Under the pieces are notes generated by a model. That model was not told where the DNA came from. It did not search any database and saw only the letters and a list, made by a program, of their open reading frames with translations. A stretch of 64,000 nt of DNA, taken from Demetria terragena DSM 11295 (GTDB lineage: Bacteria; Actinomycetota; Actinomycetes; Actinomycetales; Dermatophilaceae). The stretch covers positions 1,364,001 to 1,428,000 of the forward strand of contig NZ_AQXW01000004.1 of NCBI RefSeq assembly GCF_000376825.1, in the 5' to 3' direction. Below, in pieces: positions 36,444-47,884 of the stretch (position 1 is its first letter; each line of letters opens with the position of its first letter). A program made the position numbers and the translations under genes.

Positions 36444-37857
36444 GGGTGTCCTCCGAGTCGGCATGGGCGTCGGTCGGGTGGGAGCCTGCTCTGGCACCCG
36501 CAGGCTGCGGGGCTGCAGCAGCGAGCGCTGGCGCAGGCTCCTTGAGTCGCTGTCCGGGCATCGGTGGAACCGGGTGCCCGCCGGCGAAGGGGTCGATCTC
36601 CACGGCCGGTTCTTCGGCCTCGCGCGCAGCTTGGATACGCGCGTCGCGGCTGTCCCAGACCCAGACGATGGCCAGGACGACCACGCCTATACAGGCGACC
36701 ACGAACAAGGTGGCTCGGGGGAATTCTCGGCCCAGGAGGCTGACCTTGCCATCGCCCAGGAAGCCCAACTGCGATGCGCGGACGAAGGCGACCATGACGA
36801 CCCAGACCAGCGTGGTCGGGATCATGACCTTCCAGCCGAGCTTCATGAACTGGTCGTAACGGACACGCGGCAACGAACCACGCAGCCACACAAAGAAGAA
36901 CAGGAAACTCCACAGTTTGGCGGTGAACCAGAACAGGCCCCACCAGCCGCCGTTGAACATGCCATCGCCGATGGCCGCGATCCCCGGAGGTGCCTGCCAG
37001 CCGCCCAAGAACAGGGTGGTGGCGAGCGCTGAAACGGTGAACATGTTGACGTACTCACCGAGGAAGAACATCGCGAACTTCAGCGAGGAGTACTCGGTGT
37101 GGAAGCCACCCGTCAGCTCGCCTTCGCCCTCAGCAAGGTCGAAGGGCAGACGGTTGGTTTCACCCACCATGGTCACGAGGTAGACCACGAAGGAGAAGAA
37201 CGCCGGGATGATGAACCACAGGTCACTTTGAGCCGAGACAATCTGACTCGTGGACATCGAGCCGGCGTAGAGGAAGACCGCGACGAGCGCGAGACCCATG
37301 GCGATTTCGTACGAGATCACCTGAGCGCTGGAGCGCAGACCACCCAACAGCGGGTAGGTCGAACCCGAGGACCAGCCGGCGAGCACGATGCCGTAGACGC
37401 CGACACCGGCGACCGCGAGCACCAGCAGGGTGGCCACCGGAGTGTCAGTCAATTGCAACGGTGTGTAGTGACCAAACATCCACACATCGCCAGAGAGCGG
37501 GATGATCGCGAACGCGACGAAGGCCATCGCACCGGCCAGCGCGGGCGCCGTCCAGTACATGATCTTGTCGGCGTTTTTCGGGACGACATCTTCCTTGAGG
37601 GCCAGCTTGACGCCGTCGGCAAGGGTCTGCAGCAGACCGAACGGACCGGTGCGGTTCGGGCCGGGTCGCTGCTGCATCCGACCAATGACGCGCCGCTCAA
37701 ACCAGATGATCAGCAGGGTGCTGACCAGCAGGTAGACGAACAGCAGCAGCGCCTTGACCGCAGAGAGCCATAGCGGGGTGTCGCTGAAGTCTGCGGTCGG
37801 GTTGTCGGTCGCCGCCGGAAGCATCGACACGGCGTGGCTTACCGCTGTCACGGTCAT
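36436..37857 (-). CDS. nuoH: NADH-quinone oxidoreductase subunit H
   Basis: Membrane subunit forming the quinone entry channel, 473 aa with eight or nine helices. Diagnostic are [26 protein letters not shown] (in pieces), [39 protein letters not shown] and [14 protein letters not shown]. The hydrophilic C-terminal ~70 residues (Ala/Pro/His-rich) are an extension common in actinobacterial NuoH. ATG start overlaps the nuoG stop. Confidence 0.96.
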   Translation of the reverse strand: MTVTAVSHAVSMLPAATDNPTADFSDTPLWLSAVKALLLFVYLLVSTLLIIWFERRVIGRMQQRPGPNRTGPFGLLQTLADGVKLALKEDVVPKNADKIMYWTAPALAGAMAFVAFAIIPLSGDVWMFGHYTPLQLTDTPVATLLVLAVAGVGVYGIVLAGWSSGSTYPLLGGLRSSAQVISYEIAMGLALVAVFLYAGSMSTSQIVSAQSDLWFIIPAFFSFVVYLVTMVGETNRLPFDLAEGEGELTGGFHTEYSSLKFAMFFLGEYVNMFTVSALATTLFLGGWQAPPGIAAIGDGMFNGGWWGLFWFTAKLWSFLFFFVWLRGSLPRVRYDQFMKLGWKVMIPTTLVWVVMVAFVRASQLGFLGDGKVSLLGREFPRATLFVVACIGVVVLAIVWVWDSRDARIQAAREAEEPAVEIDPFAGGHPVPPMPGQRLKEPAPALAAAAPQPAGARAGSHPTDAHADSEDTHG

Positions 37858-40439
37858 ACCGCACCGCCCTTCTGGTTGGTCTCGACAAGCTCGACCGGCG
37901 TTGCGGACTCGACCGGCGTTGCGGACTCGACCGGCGTTGCGGACTCGACCGGCGTGGTGCCGGGCGCGAGGCTCACGACGGAACCACCGCCAGCGCCGAG
38001 CGTGGCGCAGACTGTCGAACCGGGCGAGTTAGACGGCACCCACACGACGTAGTCGGGCATCTCGGTGACCTGCACGGGCAGCGTCAACTGGCCCCGCTTG
38101 GTCGCCACGGACAACGGTGCGCCATCGGTCACCCCGACGCTCTGCGCGGTGGTCGCAGAGATGCGCGCCACCGGGCGCCGTGCCGTGCCAGCCAGGAAGG
38201 GCTCGTTGTCCTGCATCGTGCCGAGGTCGAGCATCTGCGGCCAGGTCGCGAGGACTGCTTCACCGATCAACGGACGGGGTACGCCGCCACGGCGCACCCG
38301 CGGACGCTCGGCGCGCGCAGCGGAGGTCGATCCGAGTTCGGCCAGTTCGGCGCGTACCTGGTCGACCGTCCGGGTCCCCAGGAATTCGCCGAGCTCGGCA
38401 GCCAAGAGGTCCAGCACCCGGAAGTCGGACATGGCGTTGGACTCCAGCGACTGCTCGAAGGGGCGATCGCGACCTTCCCAGTTGAGGAAGGAGCCTGCCT
38501 TCTCCTGGTGTGGTGCAACCGGGAGCACGACGTCGGCATACGGAGCGGCGCCAATTTCACGGATCTCCAACGAGACCACAAAGGCCCGCTCCAGCGCGGC
38601 GCGCGCCAGGTCCGGGTCCGGCAGGTCATCGGGATCCAGACCTCCGACGACCAGTCCCGCAAGTTCACCGGACGCGGCAGCCTCAAGGATTGCGGTGGTG
38701 TCGCGACCCACGGAATCGGGCAGGTCGGTAGCACCCCACACGGTGCCCACCTGGGCCCGCGCATCGGCGTCAGTGACCTCGCGGCCGCCGGGCAGCAGGC
38801 TCGGAAGCGCACCAGCCTCGAGCGCACCCCGCTCCCCTGCGCGGCGTGGCACCCACGCCACGCGCGCCCCCTTGGCTTCCGCCAGGTCGATCAGCGCGGA
38901 CAGTCCACCGGCCACGGTCGACAGGCGATCGCCGACGATCATGACGGTGCCGTCATCGAGCTTCTTGACCTGCTCGGCGACCTCGTCGGGTAGGTCGGCT
39001 CCGCCCTGGCCGATCGCCGCCAACACCTCAGCCTCGGTGCCTGGCGCGGTCGGGATGAGCGTTCCGCCCATTTTCTCCAGGCCGCGGGTGGCGTAGGGCG
39101 CCAGCGACATGACCTGGGTCTTGTTCGTGCGCCACGCCTTGCGCAGGCGAAGGAACAGCATGGCGGCTTCGTCTTCGGGTTCCAGTCCGACCAACAGGAC
39201 CGAGCTGGCGTTCTCGACATCGGCGTAGGTCACCGCACCGTTGGCCGGGTTGGTCCCGACCACGCTGTGCGCCAGGAAGGATGCTTCCTCAGCGGAGTGC
39301 GGGCGGGCCCGGAAGTCAATGTCGTTGGTGCCCAGCACGAGGCGGCTGAACTTGGCGTACGCGTAAGCGTCTTCGGTACTGATCCGGCCACCGGTCAGCA
39401 CACCGACACCGCCAGCGCGGGCCAGTTGGAGTCCGCGGGCTGCCGCTTCGAGTGCTTCTGGCCATGCGGCGACTTGCAGGTCGCCGTGCTCATCGCGCAC
39501 GAGCGGCGTCGCAAGACGGTCTTTGGCCGTGGCGTAGGTGAACGCCCAGCGGCCCTTGTCGCAGTTCCACTCTTCGTTGACGTCGGGGTTGTTGAGCGCC
39601 ATCCGACGCAGCACGGCGCCCCGGCGATGATCCACCCGCAACGAGCAGCCACCAGCGCAGTGCTCACAGACGCTCGGGGTCGAGACCAAGTCGAACGGGC
39701 GCGACCGGAACCGGTAGGCCGCGCCGGTCAGCGCGCCGACCGGGCAAATCTGCACGGTGTTGCCAGAGAAATAGGACTCGAACGGCTGATCTTCGTAGAT
39801 GCCGACCTGCTGCAGGGCGCCGCGTTCGATCAGGGCGATGAACGGGTCACCCGCGATCTGGTCGGAGAATCGCGTGCAGCGCGCGCACAGGACGCACCGT
39901 TCACGATCCAGCAGGACTTGGCTGGAGATATTGATCGGCTTGGGGAAGGTGCGCTTGACGTCGACAAAGCGTGACTTGGCCCGACCATTGCTCATGGCCT
40001 GGTTCTGAAGCGGGCATTCACCACCCTTGTCACACACCGGGCAGTCGAGCGGGTGGTTGATGAGCAGGAGTTCCATGACGCCCTGCTGAGCCTTGTCGGC
40101 CACCGGCGAACTCTGCTGGGTCTTGACCTCCATGCCTTCGCTGACCTCAAGGGTGCAGGAGGCCTGGGGCTTCGGCATCGGTCGCTTCGAGCCGTCCGGG
40201 CCCTGGGTCGACACCTCCACCAGGCACTGCCGACAAGCCCCCACGGGCTCGAGCAGTGGGTGGTCGCAGAAGCGCGGGATCTGAATGCCCAGGTCTTCGG
40301 CAGCGCGAATGACCAGGGTTCCCTTGGCAACGCTCACCGGTCGACCATCGACCGTCAGCGTGACCTCATCGACCTTCGCCGGGGCGTCCGCCCCGCTGGT
40401 CGAGCTTGCCTCGCTGGTCGAGCTTGTCGAGACCGTCAT
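37854..40439 (-). CDS. nuoG: NADH-quinone oxidoreductase subunit G
   Basis: Large Fe-S subunit of the peripheral arm, 861 aa. The N-terminal [2Fe-2S] domain (Cys58, CRQC at 69-72), [17 protein letters not shown], the CVLCARC [4Fe-4S] site and a molybdopterin-oxidoreductase-like domain with [10 protein letters not shown] are present. ATG at 40439 overlaps nuoF (ATGA); an upstream start lies within nuoF. Both ends are repeat-derived: residues 2-17 (Thr/Ser-rich) and the last ~30 residues, with Thr-Pro-Val-Glu-Ser-Ala repeated three times. Confidence 0.95.
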   Translation of the reverse strand: MTVSTSSTSEASSTSGADAPAKVDEVTLTVDGRPVSVAKGTLVIRAAEDLGIQIPRFCDHPLLEPVGACRQCLVEVSTQGPDGSKRPMPKPQASCTLEVSEGMEVKTQQSSPVADKAQQGVMELLLINHPLDCPVCDKGGECPLQNQAMSNGRAKSRFVDVKRTFPKPINISSQVLLDRERCVLCARCTRFSDQIAGDPFIALIERGALQQVGIYEDQPFESYFSGNTVQICPVGALTGAAYRFRSRPFDLVSTPSVCEHCAGGCSLRVDHRRGAVLRRMALNNPDVNEEWNCDKGRWAFTYATAKDRLATPLVRDEHGDLQVAAWPEALEAAARGLQLARAGGVGVLTGGRISTEDAYAYAKFSRLVLGTNDIDFRARPHSAEEASFLAHSVVGTNPANGAVTYADVENASSVLLVGLEPEDEAAMLFLRLRKAWRTNKTQVMSLAPYATRGLEKMGGTLIPTAPGTEAEVLAAIGQGGADLPDEVAEQVKKLDDGTVMIVGDRLSTVAGGLSALIDLAEAKGARVAWVPRRAGERGALEAGALPSLLPGGREVTDADARAQVGTVWGATDLPDSVGRDTTAILEAAASGELAGLVVGGLDPDDLPDPDLARAALERAFVVSLEIREIGAAPYADVVLPVAPHQEKAGSFLNWEGRDRPFEQSLESNAMSDFRVLDLLAAELGEFLGTRTVDQVRAELAELGSTSAARAERPRVRRGGVPRPLIGEAVLATWPQMLDLGTMQDNEPFLAGTARRPVARISATTAQSVGVTDGAPLSVATKRGQLTLPVQVTEMPDYVVWVPSNSPGSTVCATLGAGGGSVVSLAPGTTPVESATPVESATPVESATPVELVETNQKGGAV
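37878..37956. repeat. 18-bp tandem repeats encoding the NuoG C-terminus
   Basis: GGTCTCGACAAGCTCGACC (37878 onward) leads into three exact copies of TCGACCGGCGTTGCGGAC at 37891-37908, 37909-37926 and 37927-37944, plus a partial fourth. The 18-bp period is six codons. Confidence 0.95.
40394..40434. repeat. Repeat pair at the nuoF/nuoG junction, encoding the NuoG N-terminus
   Basis: CGCTGGTCGAGCTTG occurs twice (40394 onward and 40412 onward), followed by TCGAGACC; read on the minus strand this is GGTCTCGACAAGCTCGACC right after the nuoG start codon. Same core as the element at the nuoG 3' end. Confidence 0.9.
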
Positions 40440-41758
40440 ACGGTCGCCTCCTCCTGCTCGGGCTGAGCAAACAGGGTGTTGCGCTCCGGCGGGAAGAGCT
40501 CCCACCACGGCTGAGTGATTCCTGCTTCGAACTCCTCGCGGAAATACTGGACGGCCGAGGTCACCGGGGAGGTGGCACCGTCGCCCAGCGCGCAGAAACT
40601 GCGGCCGAGGATGTTGTCGCAGATATCGACCAACTTGTCGATGTCTTCCTGGGTGCCCTGGCCGTACTCCAGCCGGGTCATGATCTGCTTCAGCCAGAAC
40701 GTGCCCTCACGGCACGGCGTGCACTTGCCGCAGGACTCGTGCGCGTAGAAATCGATCCAGCGGGATACCGCACGCACGACCGACGTGGTCTCGTCAAAGA
40801 TCTGCAGCGCACGGGTTCCCAGCATCGAGCCAGCCTCGGCGACCGACTCGAAGTCCAGCGGTACGTCGAGGTGCTCATCGGTGAAGATCGGTGTCGAGGA
40901 ACCACCTGGCGTCCAGAACTTCAGTTTGCGGCCGCCGCGCATACCGCCGGCCATGTCGATGAGTTCACGCAGCGTGATGCCCAGCGGGGCTTCGAATTGG
41001 CCCGGGCGGGTGACGTGCCCAGACAGGCTAAAGATGCCAAAGCCCTTGGACTTCTCGGTGCCCATTTCGGAGAACCAGTCCACGCCGTGGTTGACGATCG
41101 GCGGGATCGAGGCAATGGACTCCACATTGTTGACCACCGTCGGCCGGGCATAGAGACCTGCAACGGCTGGGAATGGCGGCTTCAACCGTGGCTGGCCGCG
41201 ACGTCCCTCGAGGCTGTCCAGGAGCGCGGTCTCTTCACCGCAGATGTAGGCCCCGGCGCCAGCGTGGACGGTGACGTCCAGGTCGTAGCCGGTGCCCAGG
41301 ATGTCCTTGCCGAGGTAGCCGGCTGCATACGCCTCTTCGACCGCGCGTAGCAGTCGCCGGTAAACGTGCAGGACCTCGCCACGAAGGTAAATGAACGCGT
41401 GGTTGCAGCCGATCGCGAACGAGGTGATCGCCACCCCCTCGATGAGGAAGTGCGGCGCCGCCATCATCAGCGGGATGTCCTTGCAGGTGCCCGGCTCGGA
41501 CTCGTCGGCGTTGACCACCAGATAACGGGGACCGCCGTCCGGTGGGGGCAAGAAGCCCCACTTCATGCCGGTCGGGAAGCCCGCCCCGCCACGGCCACGC
41601 AGGCCGGAGTCTTTGGACATCTGCACGAGGTCTTCGGGCTTCATCTTCAGCGAGGTGCGCAGGGCCTGGTAGCCCTCGTTGTCCTCGTAGGTCGCCATCG
41701 TCCAGGACTGTGGGTGATCCCAGAACTTCGTGAGGATGGGAGTCAGGGCGGTCGTCAT
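40436..41758 (-). CDS. nuoF: NADH-quinone oxidoreductase subunit F
   Basis: NADH- and FMN-binding subunit, 440 aa. The glycine-rich NADH loop [13 protein letters not shown] is at residues 55-67, the FMN segment [20 protein letters not shown] mid-protein, and the N3 [4Fe-4S] motif [12 protein letters not shown] is intact. ATG overlaps the nuoE stop by 4 bp. Confidence 0.97.
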   Translation of the reverse strand: MTTALTPILTKFWDHPQSWTMATYEDNEGYQALRTSLKMKPEDLVQMSKDSGLRGRGGAGFPTGMKWGFLPPPDGGPRYLVVNADESEPGTCKDIPLMMAAPHFLIEGVAITSFAIGCNHAFIYLRGEVLHVYRRLLRAVEEAYAAGYLGKDILGTGYDLDVTVHAGAGAYICGEETALLDSLEGRRGQPRLKPPFPAVAGLYARPTVVNNVESIASIPPIVNHGVDWFSEMGTEKSKGFGIFSLSGHVTRPGQFEAPLGITLRELIDMAGGMRGGRKLKFWTPGGSSTPIFTDEHLDVPLDFESVAEAGSMLGTRALQIFDETTSVVRAVSRWIDFYAHESCGKCTPCREGTFWLKQIMTRLEYGQGTQEDIDKLVDICDNILGRSFCALGDGATSPVTSAVQYFREEFEAGITQPWWELFPPERNTLFAQPEQEEATV

Positions 41759-42576
41759 GCCGGGTCCTTCCCGAAGTCTGCGGAACTATGGAGTCCCGGC
41801 TGCGGTGCCGCCGCCTCGCCAGCCGGGCTCGGGTTCGGGTCGAGTACGCCCTGGTCCGCGTCGGAGTCGCCCTTGACGATGCGCAAGCCCTCCAAGGACG
41901 CCGGGCCTGCGCCCACGCCCTCGTCGGCGCGACCGTCGGAGAAGCCGGCCAGCACGCGCGACATCTGCTTAAAACTGCAGACGGTGTTGGCTCCGCGGGT
42001 GGGGCGTACGTCTTTGCCCGCACGCAGGTCGTCGACCAGTTGCGTGGTGGACTCCGGCGTCTGGTTGTCGAAGAACTCCCAGTTGGCCATGACGACCGGG
42101 GCGAAGTCGCAGGCGGCGTTGCATTCGACACGCTCGAGCGTGACCTTGCCGTCCTCAGTGGTCTCGTCGTGGCCGATGCCCAGGTGCTCGGAGACGGTGT
42201 CCCAGATCTGGTCGCCGCCCATGATGGCGCAGAGGGTGTTGGTGCAGACGCCGACGGTGTATTCGCCGTTGGGGTGGCGCTTGTACTGGGTGTAGAACGT
42301 CGCGACGCCAGCGACCTCGGCCTCGGTCAGGTCGAGTTGCTCGGCGCAAAAAGTGACGCCACGACCGGTGACGAAGCCGTCGACACTCTGAATCAGGTGC
42401 AGCATCGGCAACAACGCCGAGCGCTTGACCGGGTAGCGCGCGATGATCGCCGCCGAGTCGCGAGTCAAGCCCGCAAGCGTCTCAGCGTCGTACGGCTCCT
42501 CGCTGGAATGCAGCGGGGTGTGGGGATGCAACGGGTTAGGCAACCCGCCGGTCGAGCTTGTCGGGACCTCGCTCAT
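41755..42576 (-). CDS. nuoE: NADH-quinone oxidoreductase subunit E
   Basis: Thioredoxin-fold [2Fe-2S] (N1a) subunit, 273 aa. Ligands are in VGVCTNTLC and VECNAACD. The C-terminal ~75 residues after [14 protein letters not shown] are low complexity, as in other actinobacterial NuoE. Codons 3-11 overlap a repeat fragment at 42546-42568 and encode [11 protein letters not shown] overlaps the nuoD stop by 4 bp. Confidence 0.95.
   Translation of the reverse strand: MSEVPTSSTGGLPNPLHPHTPLHSSEEPYDAETLAGLTRDSAAIIARYPVKRSALLPMLHLIQSVDGFVTGRGVTFCAEQLDLTEAEVAGVATFYTQYKRHPNGEYTVGVCTNTLCAIMGGDQIWDTVSEHLGIGHDETTEDGKVTLERVECNAACDFAPVVMANWEFFDNQTPESTTQLVDDLRAGKDVRPTRGANTVCSFKQMSRVLAGFSDGRADEGVGAGPASLEGLRIVKGDSDADQGVLDPNPSPAGEAAAPQPGLHSSADFGKDPA
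42546..42568. repeat. Single repeat core at the nuoD/nuoE junction
   Basis: CGCCGGTCGAGCTTGTCGGG followed by ACC; the minus-strand reading GGTCCCGACAAGCTCGACC differs by one base from the core at the nuoG ends. It lies immediately after the nuoE start codon region. Confidence 0.8.
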
Positions 42577-43946
42577 CGGTCCACTCCTCCCATGACCGGG
42601 TCGATGGACGCGACGGCCACGATGACGTCGGCAACCGAGCCGCCCTCACTCATGGCGGCAGCGCCCTGCAGGTTGTTGAAGCTGGGATCGCGGAAGTGCA
42701 CCCGGAAGGGGCGCGTCCCACCGTCGGACACGGCGTGGCACCCGATCTCACCCTTGGGCGACTCGATGGCCGCGTACGCCTGGCCGGGCGGCACCCGGAA
42801 TCCTTCGGTGACCAACTTGAAGTGGTGAATCAGGGATTCCATCGACTCGCCCATGATTTCGCGGATGTGATCGAGGCTGTTGCCCTGACCATCGCTGCCG
42901 ACGGACATCTGAGCGGGCCACGCGATCTTCTTGTCTTCGACCATGACCGGTTGGCCCACGGCGGCCGGGCCGCTGGTGGCTTCCAAGCGGTCCAGGGCCT
43001 GCTCGACAATGCGCAGCGACTGGTGCATCTCCTCGATGCGGACGCGCAACTTGCCGTAGGCGTCGCAGCTGTCCCAGGTCGCGACCTCGAAGTCGTAGGT
43101 CTCATAGCCGCAGTAGGGATCAGATTTGCGCAAGTCGTAGGGCAAACCCGTCGAGCGAAGGACGGGCCCGGTCATACCAAGCGCCATGCAGCCGGCCAGG
43201 TCGAGGTACCCCACGTCGACCGTGCGTCCCTTGAGGATCGGGTTCTCCAGGAGCAACTTCTCGAGCTCGCCGATACCGCGCTTGAGGGCAGGGATGGTCT
43301 CCCTGGCCTTGTCGATGCAGCCTGCGGGCAGGTCCTGCGCGACACCCCCGGGGCGGATGTAGGCGTTGTTCATGCGCAGACCGGTCACCATCTCGAAGAT
43401 GGCCAGGATCCGCTCACGTTCGCGGAAGCCAATGGTCATGACCGTGGTCGCCCCGAGCTCCATACCGCCAGTGGCCAGGCACACCAGGTGGGAGGTGATC
43501 CGGTTCAGCTCCATCATGAGCACCCGGATCGTCTGGGCGCGCTCGGGAATCTGATCGGTGATGCCGAGCAGTTTTTCGACCGACAGGCAGTAGGCCGCCT
43601 CGTTAAACAACGGCATGACGTAGTCCATGCGAGTACAGAAGGTCACGCCCTGGGTCCAGGTGCGGAACTCCATGTTCTTCTCGATACCGGTGTGCAGATA
43701 ACCGATACCTGCCCGCGCTTCGGTGACGGTCTCGCCATCGAGTTCGAGGATGAGGCGAAGCACGCCGTGCGTGGACGGGTGCTGCGGACCCATGTTGACG
43801 ACGATGCGCTCTTCGTGGAGCGCGGCCGCTTCTTCCGCGACGTCGTCCCAGTCGCCGCCAAAGGCGTTAAACACCTTGGCGTCGCTGGTGTCGCCCTCAT
43901 TGGATGTCTGGGCGTAGACGTCTGGGGTCTCAGTCGTGTTGGTCAT
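42573..43946 (-). CDS. nuoD: NADH-quinone oxidoreductase subunit D
   Basis: 49-kDa-type subunit contributing to the quinone site, 457 aa. [47 protein letters not shown] and the C-terminal DPVMGGVDR are conserved hallmarks. The N-terminal ~45 residues before NMGPQHP are longer than in E. coli but usual in actinobacteria. Start abuts the nuoC stop (one-base overlap). Confidence 0.97.
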   Translation of the reverse strand: MTNTTETPDVYAQTSNEGDTSDAKVFNAFGGDWDDVAEEAAALHEERIVVNMGPQHPSTHGVLRLILELDGETVTEARAGIGYLHTGIEKNMEFRTWTQGVTFCTRMDYVMPLFNEAAYCLSVEKLLGITDQIPERAQTIRVLMMELNRITSHLVCLATGGMELGATTVMTIGFRERERILAIFEMVTGLRMNNAYIRPGGVAQDLPAGCIDKARETIPALKRGIGELEKLLLENPILKGRTVDVGYLDLAGCMALGMTGPVLRSTGLPYDLRKSDPYCGYETYDFEVATWDSCDAYGKLRVRIEEMHQSLRIVEQALDRLEATSGPAAVGQPVMVEDKKIAWPAQMSVGSDGQGNSLDHIREIMGESMESLIHHFKLVTEGFRVPPGQAYAAIESPKGEIGCHAVSDGGTRPFRVHFRDPSFNNLQGAAAMSEGGSVADVIVAVASIDPVMGGVDR

Positions 43947-44656
43947 CAGGAGTACGACCTCCGCTGGTCGGGAGGCGGAACGGTGGCGCCCTTGTACTCC
44001 ACCGGGATACCGCCGAGCGGGTAGTCCTTGCGCTGAGGGTGACCGGGCCAGTCATCCGGCATGAGAATGCGGGTCAAAGCGGGGTGTCCATCAAAGATGA
44101 TGCCGAACATGTCCCAGGTCTCGCGCTCGTGCCAGTCGGCGCCGGGGTAGGTGGACACAATCGACGGGATGTGCCGGTCACTGTCGGGGCAGGTCACCTC
44201 GAGGCGTACGCGCCGGCTGGCGTGCGTGATCGACAGGAAGTGATAGACCGCGTGGAGTTCGCGACCCTCGTCGTGCAGATAGTGAACGCCGGAGAGGCCG
44301 GTACACATCTCAAAGCGCAACGAAGGGTCATCTCGAAGCACCTTGACCACTGCGGGCAAATGTTCGCGCGCGACGAACAGGGTGAGTTCGCCGCGGTCGA
44401 CGACGACTCGCTCCACGGCGATGCCATAGGCATCGGCGCCGAGCACGCGCTCCAGGTTGTCGGCCACATCGTCGAAGTAGCCGCCATAAGGCCGAACCGC
44501 GTCGGCCGGAAACATAATCGGCCGCTCAAGGCCGCCGTAGCCACTGGTGTCATTGCCCAGGGATGAGCCGAACATGCCCTTCTTTTGCGCGATGACGACG
44601 GGCTCAGGGCCGTCCTGCGCTGGGGCAACTTCACCGTTGGTCGTCTCGTCCGTCAC
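43946..44656 (-). CDS. nuoC: NADH-quinone oxidoreductase subunit C
   Basis: 30-kDa-type peripheral subunit, 236 aa. The signature [36 protein letters not shown] (seen in pieces at the C-terminus) is intact. GTG at 44656 overlaps the nuoB stop (GTGA); the longer open frame upstream reads through nuoB and is not used. Confidence 0.96.
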   Translation of the reverse strand: MTDETTNGEVAPAQDGPEPVVIAQKKGMFGSSLGNDTSGYGGLERPIMFPADAVRPYGGYFDDVADNLERVLGADAYGIAVERVVVDRGELTLFVAREHLPAVVKVLRDDPSLRFEMCTGLSGVHYLHDEGRELHAVYHFLSITHASRRVRLEVTCPDSDRHIPSIVSTYPGADWHERETWDMFGIIFDGHPALTRILMPDDWPGHPQRKDYPLGGIPVEYKGATVPPPDQRRSYS

Positions 44657-45207
44657 GCCAGCAAACCCTTCATCTGGTGCGTCGGTGTCGCCTCGAGCGC
44701 AGCCTTCTCGGCGGCGCGGGCAGCCTCGACGCGGTTGACGCCGAGCGGGGTGTTCTGAATCTGGTCGTGCAACGTGAGAATCGCGTTGAGCAACATCTGT
44801 GGCCGCGGCGGACACCCAGGCAGGTAGACGTCGACCGGGACGATGTGATCGACGCCCTGCACGATCGCGTAGTTGTTGAACATCCCACCCGAGCTGGCGC
44901 AGACGCCCATCGAGATGACCCACTTGGGCTCGGGCATCTGGTCATACACCTGGCGTACGACGGGCGCCATCTTCTGGCTCACGCGACCGGCCACGATCAT
45001 CAGGTCCGCCTGGCGGGGGGTTGCGCTGAAGCGCTCCATCCCGAACCGTGCGAGGTCGTAGTCGGGGGTGCCGACGGCCATCATCTCGATGGCGCAACAG
45101 GCCAGGCCAAAGGTCGCGGGCCATACGGAACTCTTGCGCATGTAGCCGGCAAGTTGTTCGACCGACGTCAGCAGAAAGCCCGCCGGTAGTTTTTCCTCAA
45201 TACCCAT
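44653..45207 (-). CDS. nuoB: NADH-quinone oxidoreductase subunit B
   Basis: [4Fe-4S] N2 cluster subunit, 184 aa. The tandem cysteines of [14 protein letters not shown], Cys in [17 protein letters not shown] and Cys in [13 protein letters not shown] provide the four ligands. ATG lies 6 bp after nuoA. Confidence 0.97.
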   Translation of the reverse strand: MGIEEKLPAGFLLTSVEQLAGYMRKSSVWPATFGLACCAIEMMAVGTPDYDLARFGMERFSATPRQADLMIVAGRVSQKMAPVVRQVYDQMPEPKWVISMGVCASSGGMFNNYAIVQGVDHIVPVDVYLPGCPPRPQMLLNAILTLHDQIQNTPLGVNRVEAARAAEKAALEATPTHQMKGLLA

Positions 45208-45213
45208 GTCGTG

Positions 45214-45588
45214 TTACTCCCAGTCCAGGCCGCCGCGACGCCACACATAGGCGTAAGCGACGAACACCGTGATGATGAACAGGACCATCTCGACCAGGGC
45301 GAAAAGCCCGAGTTGTTCGAAGGCCACTGCGAACGGATAGAGGAAGACGCTCTCGATGTCGAAGATGATGAACAACATCGCGGTCAGGTAGTACTTGATC
45401 GGCACCCGGCCGCCGCCATCGGCGTGGGGGCTGGGTTGGATTCCACATTCGTAGGCGTCCAACTTGGCGCGGTTGTAGCGCTTGGGCCCGGCGAGCGCGC
45501 CTGCGACGACCGAGAAGATCGCGAAGCCCGCTCCGATGCCAGCAAAGATGAGCAGCGGAGCGTAGGAGTAGTTGGTCAGCCCATTCAC
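45214..45588 (-). CDS. nuoA: NADH-quinone oxidoreductase subunit A
   Basis: First gene of the nuo operon, 124-aa membrane subunit with three helices; YECGIQPSPHADGGGRVPIKYYLTAMLFIIFDIE (in pieces) is diagnostic. The GTG at 45588 is chosen because GGAAGGAG lies 8 bases upstream; a TTG at 45606 would place the start on the ribosome-binding site itself. Confidence 0.94.
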   Translation of the reverse strand: MNGLTNYSYAPLLIFAGIGAGFAIFSVVAGALAGPKRYNRAKLDAYECGIQPSPHADGGGRVPIKYYLTAMLFIIFDIESVFLYPFAVAFEQLGLFALVEMVLFIITVFVAYAYVWRRGGLDWE

Positions 45589-45800
45589 GAAGCTGGCTCC
45601 TTCCAAACGCCTGGGTGAAGCGCCTTATCCATCGTATTCACCGTCGCACCTTTTGCCGGGTCATGCGGGCGGACTCATGAAGGCCGACGTCAAACTGAGA
45701 CCGCGAGACCTCGTGCTTGTGACAGCTTTCACGAACTCCCGGAGTCTAGGGCCGGGGCCGCGCGGAGCCCTACTAAGGAGGGCCTTACCGGCGCTGGGGA
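45589..45800. promoter_or_regulatory. nuo operon upstream region
   Basis: 212 bp between the menG stop and the nuoA start, both genes leftward; no coding potential recognised. It should contain the promoter for the 15-gene nuo transcript. A CRP-like site is annotated separately within it. No convincing -10/-35 pair was found by eye. Confidence 0.55.
45718..45733. promoter_or_regulatory. Candidate CRP/FNR-family binding site upstream of nuoA
   Basis: TGTGA (45718-45722), six-base spacer, TCACG (45729-45733): one mismatch from the CRP/GlxR consensus TGTGA-N6-TCACA. It is about 130 bp upstream of the nuoA start. Confidence 0.4.
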
Positions 45801-46493
45801 TTAGGGCCGGTATGCGCGATGGAGCGCGACAATTCCGCCCGACAGGTCGCGCCACGAGGTGTCCTGCCAGCCGGCGCCGGTGATGAGTCGGGCGAGTTGT
45901 TCTTGATTCGGCCACGCCTGAATGGATTCGGCCAGGTAGACGTAGGACTCGGCATTGGAGCCGATCCGTCGAGCAACCTTGGGCAGGATGCCCATGAGGT
46001 ACTCCGTATAGACCTTGGCGAAGGCAGGGTTGGTTGGCGTGGAGAACTCGCAGATCACTACGCGCCCACCGGGCCGCGTGACGCGCGCAAACTCCCGCAT
46101 CGCCGCCTCGGTGCTGGCGACGTTGCGCAACCCGAAGGACATCGTGACCGCGTCGAACGAGGCGTCCGCGAACGGCAAGCTCATTGCGTCGGCGGCCGCG
46201 AACGGCAGGTTGGCCTGACGAGCCCTGCCCTGGCGCAACATTCCGAGGGAGAAATCCGCAGCCACGACGTGCGCCCCCGCCTCACCGAAAGGAACGCTGC
46301 TCGTGCCGGTGCCTGCAGCGATGTCCAGGATTCGTTCGCCCAGTTGGGGCGCAACGGCCTCGACGACTTTGCCGCGCCAACGACGGTCTTGACCAAGGGA
46401 CATCACGTCGTTGGTGATGTCGTAGCGCGCCGCGACGTCGTCAAACATGCGGGCGACGTCCTGGGGGCGTTTGTCGAGGCTGGCGCGCATCAT
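45801..46493 (-). CDS. menG: Demethylmenaquinone methyltransferase
   Basis: SAM-dependent C-methyltransferase of the UbiE/MenG family, 230 aa, catalysing the last step of menaquinone synthesis. [25 protein letters not shown], the SAM loop [16 protein letters not shown] and [10 protein letters not shown] are present. Two adjacent ATGs (46493 and 46490) are possible starts; the longer upstream frame runs into the promoter region of menF. Transcribed toward nuo. Confidence 0.93.
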   Translation of the reverse strand: MMRASLDKRPQDVARMFDDVAARYDITNDVMSLGQDRRWRGKVVEAVAPQLGERILDIAAGTGTSSVPFGEAGAHVVAADFSLGMLRQGRARQANLPFAAADAMSLPFADASFDAVTMSFGLRNVASTEAAMREFARVTRPGGRVVICEFSTPTNPAFAKVYTEYLMGILPKVARRIGSNAESYVYLAESIQAWPNQEQLARLITGAGWQDTSWRDLSGGIVALHRAYRP

Positions 46494-46579
46494 GGGTCCA
46501 TCTTCGCGCAGGCCTCTCACCCCCGTCCGCTCACCCTCCAACGAGCGCCTGACCGCCGCGGCGAATAGTCTGACCCCTC

Positions 46580-47866
46580 GTGACCACCGAACCGGCGCTG
46601 ACATCTCGCAGCGCGCCGTCCCTCGTGGCGCGTACGGCCCTGGTCGCCGACCCCGGGGATCTGGCCGCGCTGCTGCCTGACGACGCCGACCCCCGCGACC
46701 TCATGACGTGGTTGCGCGATGGGGACGGACTGGTCGGGTGGGGGCGCGCCGCATCCATCACCTGCACCGGACCGAATCGATTCGCCGAAGCCGACACCTG
46801 GTGGCGTGCGGTGTGCGAGCAGTCAGTCATCCGCGACGCCGTGCACGAGCCAGGCACCGGTCCTGTGGCCTTCGGCACTTTTAGCTTCGCCTCGGACTCG
46901 GCCATCGCCTCGACGCTGGTGGTGCCCTCCGTCGTCGTCGGCCGCAAGGGTGGCAAGTGCTGGGTCACCACGATTCGTACGGGCGCATCCCTGCCGCAGA
47001 ACGTGGTCATCGAGCCCTCGCGACGTCCCATCGCCCCGTCCAGTCCGGCGTTGCGGCCGGGTGCTTTGACGGGACCGCAATGGGCCGACGCCGTGGCCAA
47101 AACCGTGCGCCGAATTCAGGGCGGCGCCATCGACAAGGTGGTCCTCGCGCGCGATGTCATCGCCACCTGCGATGAGCCCCTAGACCCTCGGTGGCTGTTG
47201 GCCAAACTCGCGCAGGACTACGCCAACACCTGGACCTTCGCGGTCGATGGCCTGCTCGGCGCGAGCCCAGAGATGCTGGTACGCCGCGAGCGCGGCTTGG
47301 TGACCTCCCGTGTTCTTGCCGGAACCATTCGCCGTACCCAGGACGACGAGCACGACCTCGCGCTCGCCGGGAGTTTGGCCCGCTCGTCCAAGGACCTAGA
47401 AGAGCACGAATATGCGGTGCGGTCAGTAGCCGAATCCCTCGCTCCCCATTGCCAATCCATGAATGTTCCGGAGTCGCCGTTCGTGCTGCACCTGCCCAAC
47501 GTGATGCACCTCGCGACCGACGTCGCGGGGGTCCTCGGCGACGAATCTTCCGCCTTACGCCTGGCGGCCTCCTTGCACCCGTCCGCGGCGGTCTGTGGCA
47601 CTCCGACCGCCGAAGCGGCGCGGGTGATCTCGGAGTTGGAAGAACTCGATCGCGGTCGCTATGCCGGCCCGGTCGGCTGGATGGACGCCGCTGGCGACGG
47701 CGAGTGGGCTATCGCGTTGCGCTGTGGCGAGCTTGATGCCCAAAACCCTTCGCGCGTACGCCTTTTCGCCGGCTGCGGCATTGTCGCCGGCTCTGACCCG
47801 GAAGCCGAACTCGCCGAATCTGAGGCGAAATTGCTGCCGATGCGGCAAGCACTCGGCGCGATCTGA
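46580..47866 (+). CDS. menF: Isochorismate synthase
   Basis: Chorismate-binding enzyme of 428 aa converting chorismate to isochorismate, first committed step of menaquinone synthesis. Hallmarks are [64 protein letters not shown] and the Mg-binding end [23 protein letters not shown] start at 46580, divergent from menG with an 86-bp shared promoter region. MenF rather than a siderophore EntC is favoured by nearby menD and menG. Confidence 0.88.
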   Translation: MTTEPALTSRSAPSLVARTALVADPGDLAALLPDDADPRDLMTWLRDGDGLVGWGRAASITCTGPNRFAEADTWWRAVCEQSVIRDAVHEPGTGPVAFGTFSFASDSAIASTLVVPSVVVGRKGGKCWVTTIRTGASLPQNVVIEPSRRPIAPSSPALRPGALTGPQWADAVAKTVRRIQGGAIDKVVLARDVIATCDEPLDPRWLLAKLAQDYANTWTFAVDGLLGASPEMLVRRERGLVTSRVLAGTIRRTQDDEHDLALAGSLARSSKDLEEHEYAVRSVAESLAPHCQSMNVPESPFVLHLPNVMHLATDVAGVLGDESSALRLAASLHPSAAVCGTPTAEAARVISELEELDRGRYAGPVGWMDAAGDGEWAIALRCGELDAQNPSRVRLFAGCGIVAGSDPEAELAESEAKLLPMRQALGAI

Positions 47867-47884
47867 GCACGCGGAACGTCTCGC

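Noticed and set aside
44656-44923. Longer N-terminus for NuoC
   Set aside because: The extension reads through nuoB in another frame and is Arg-rich, whereas the GTG at 44656 gives the usual overlap and family length.
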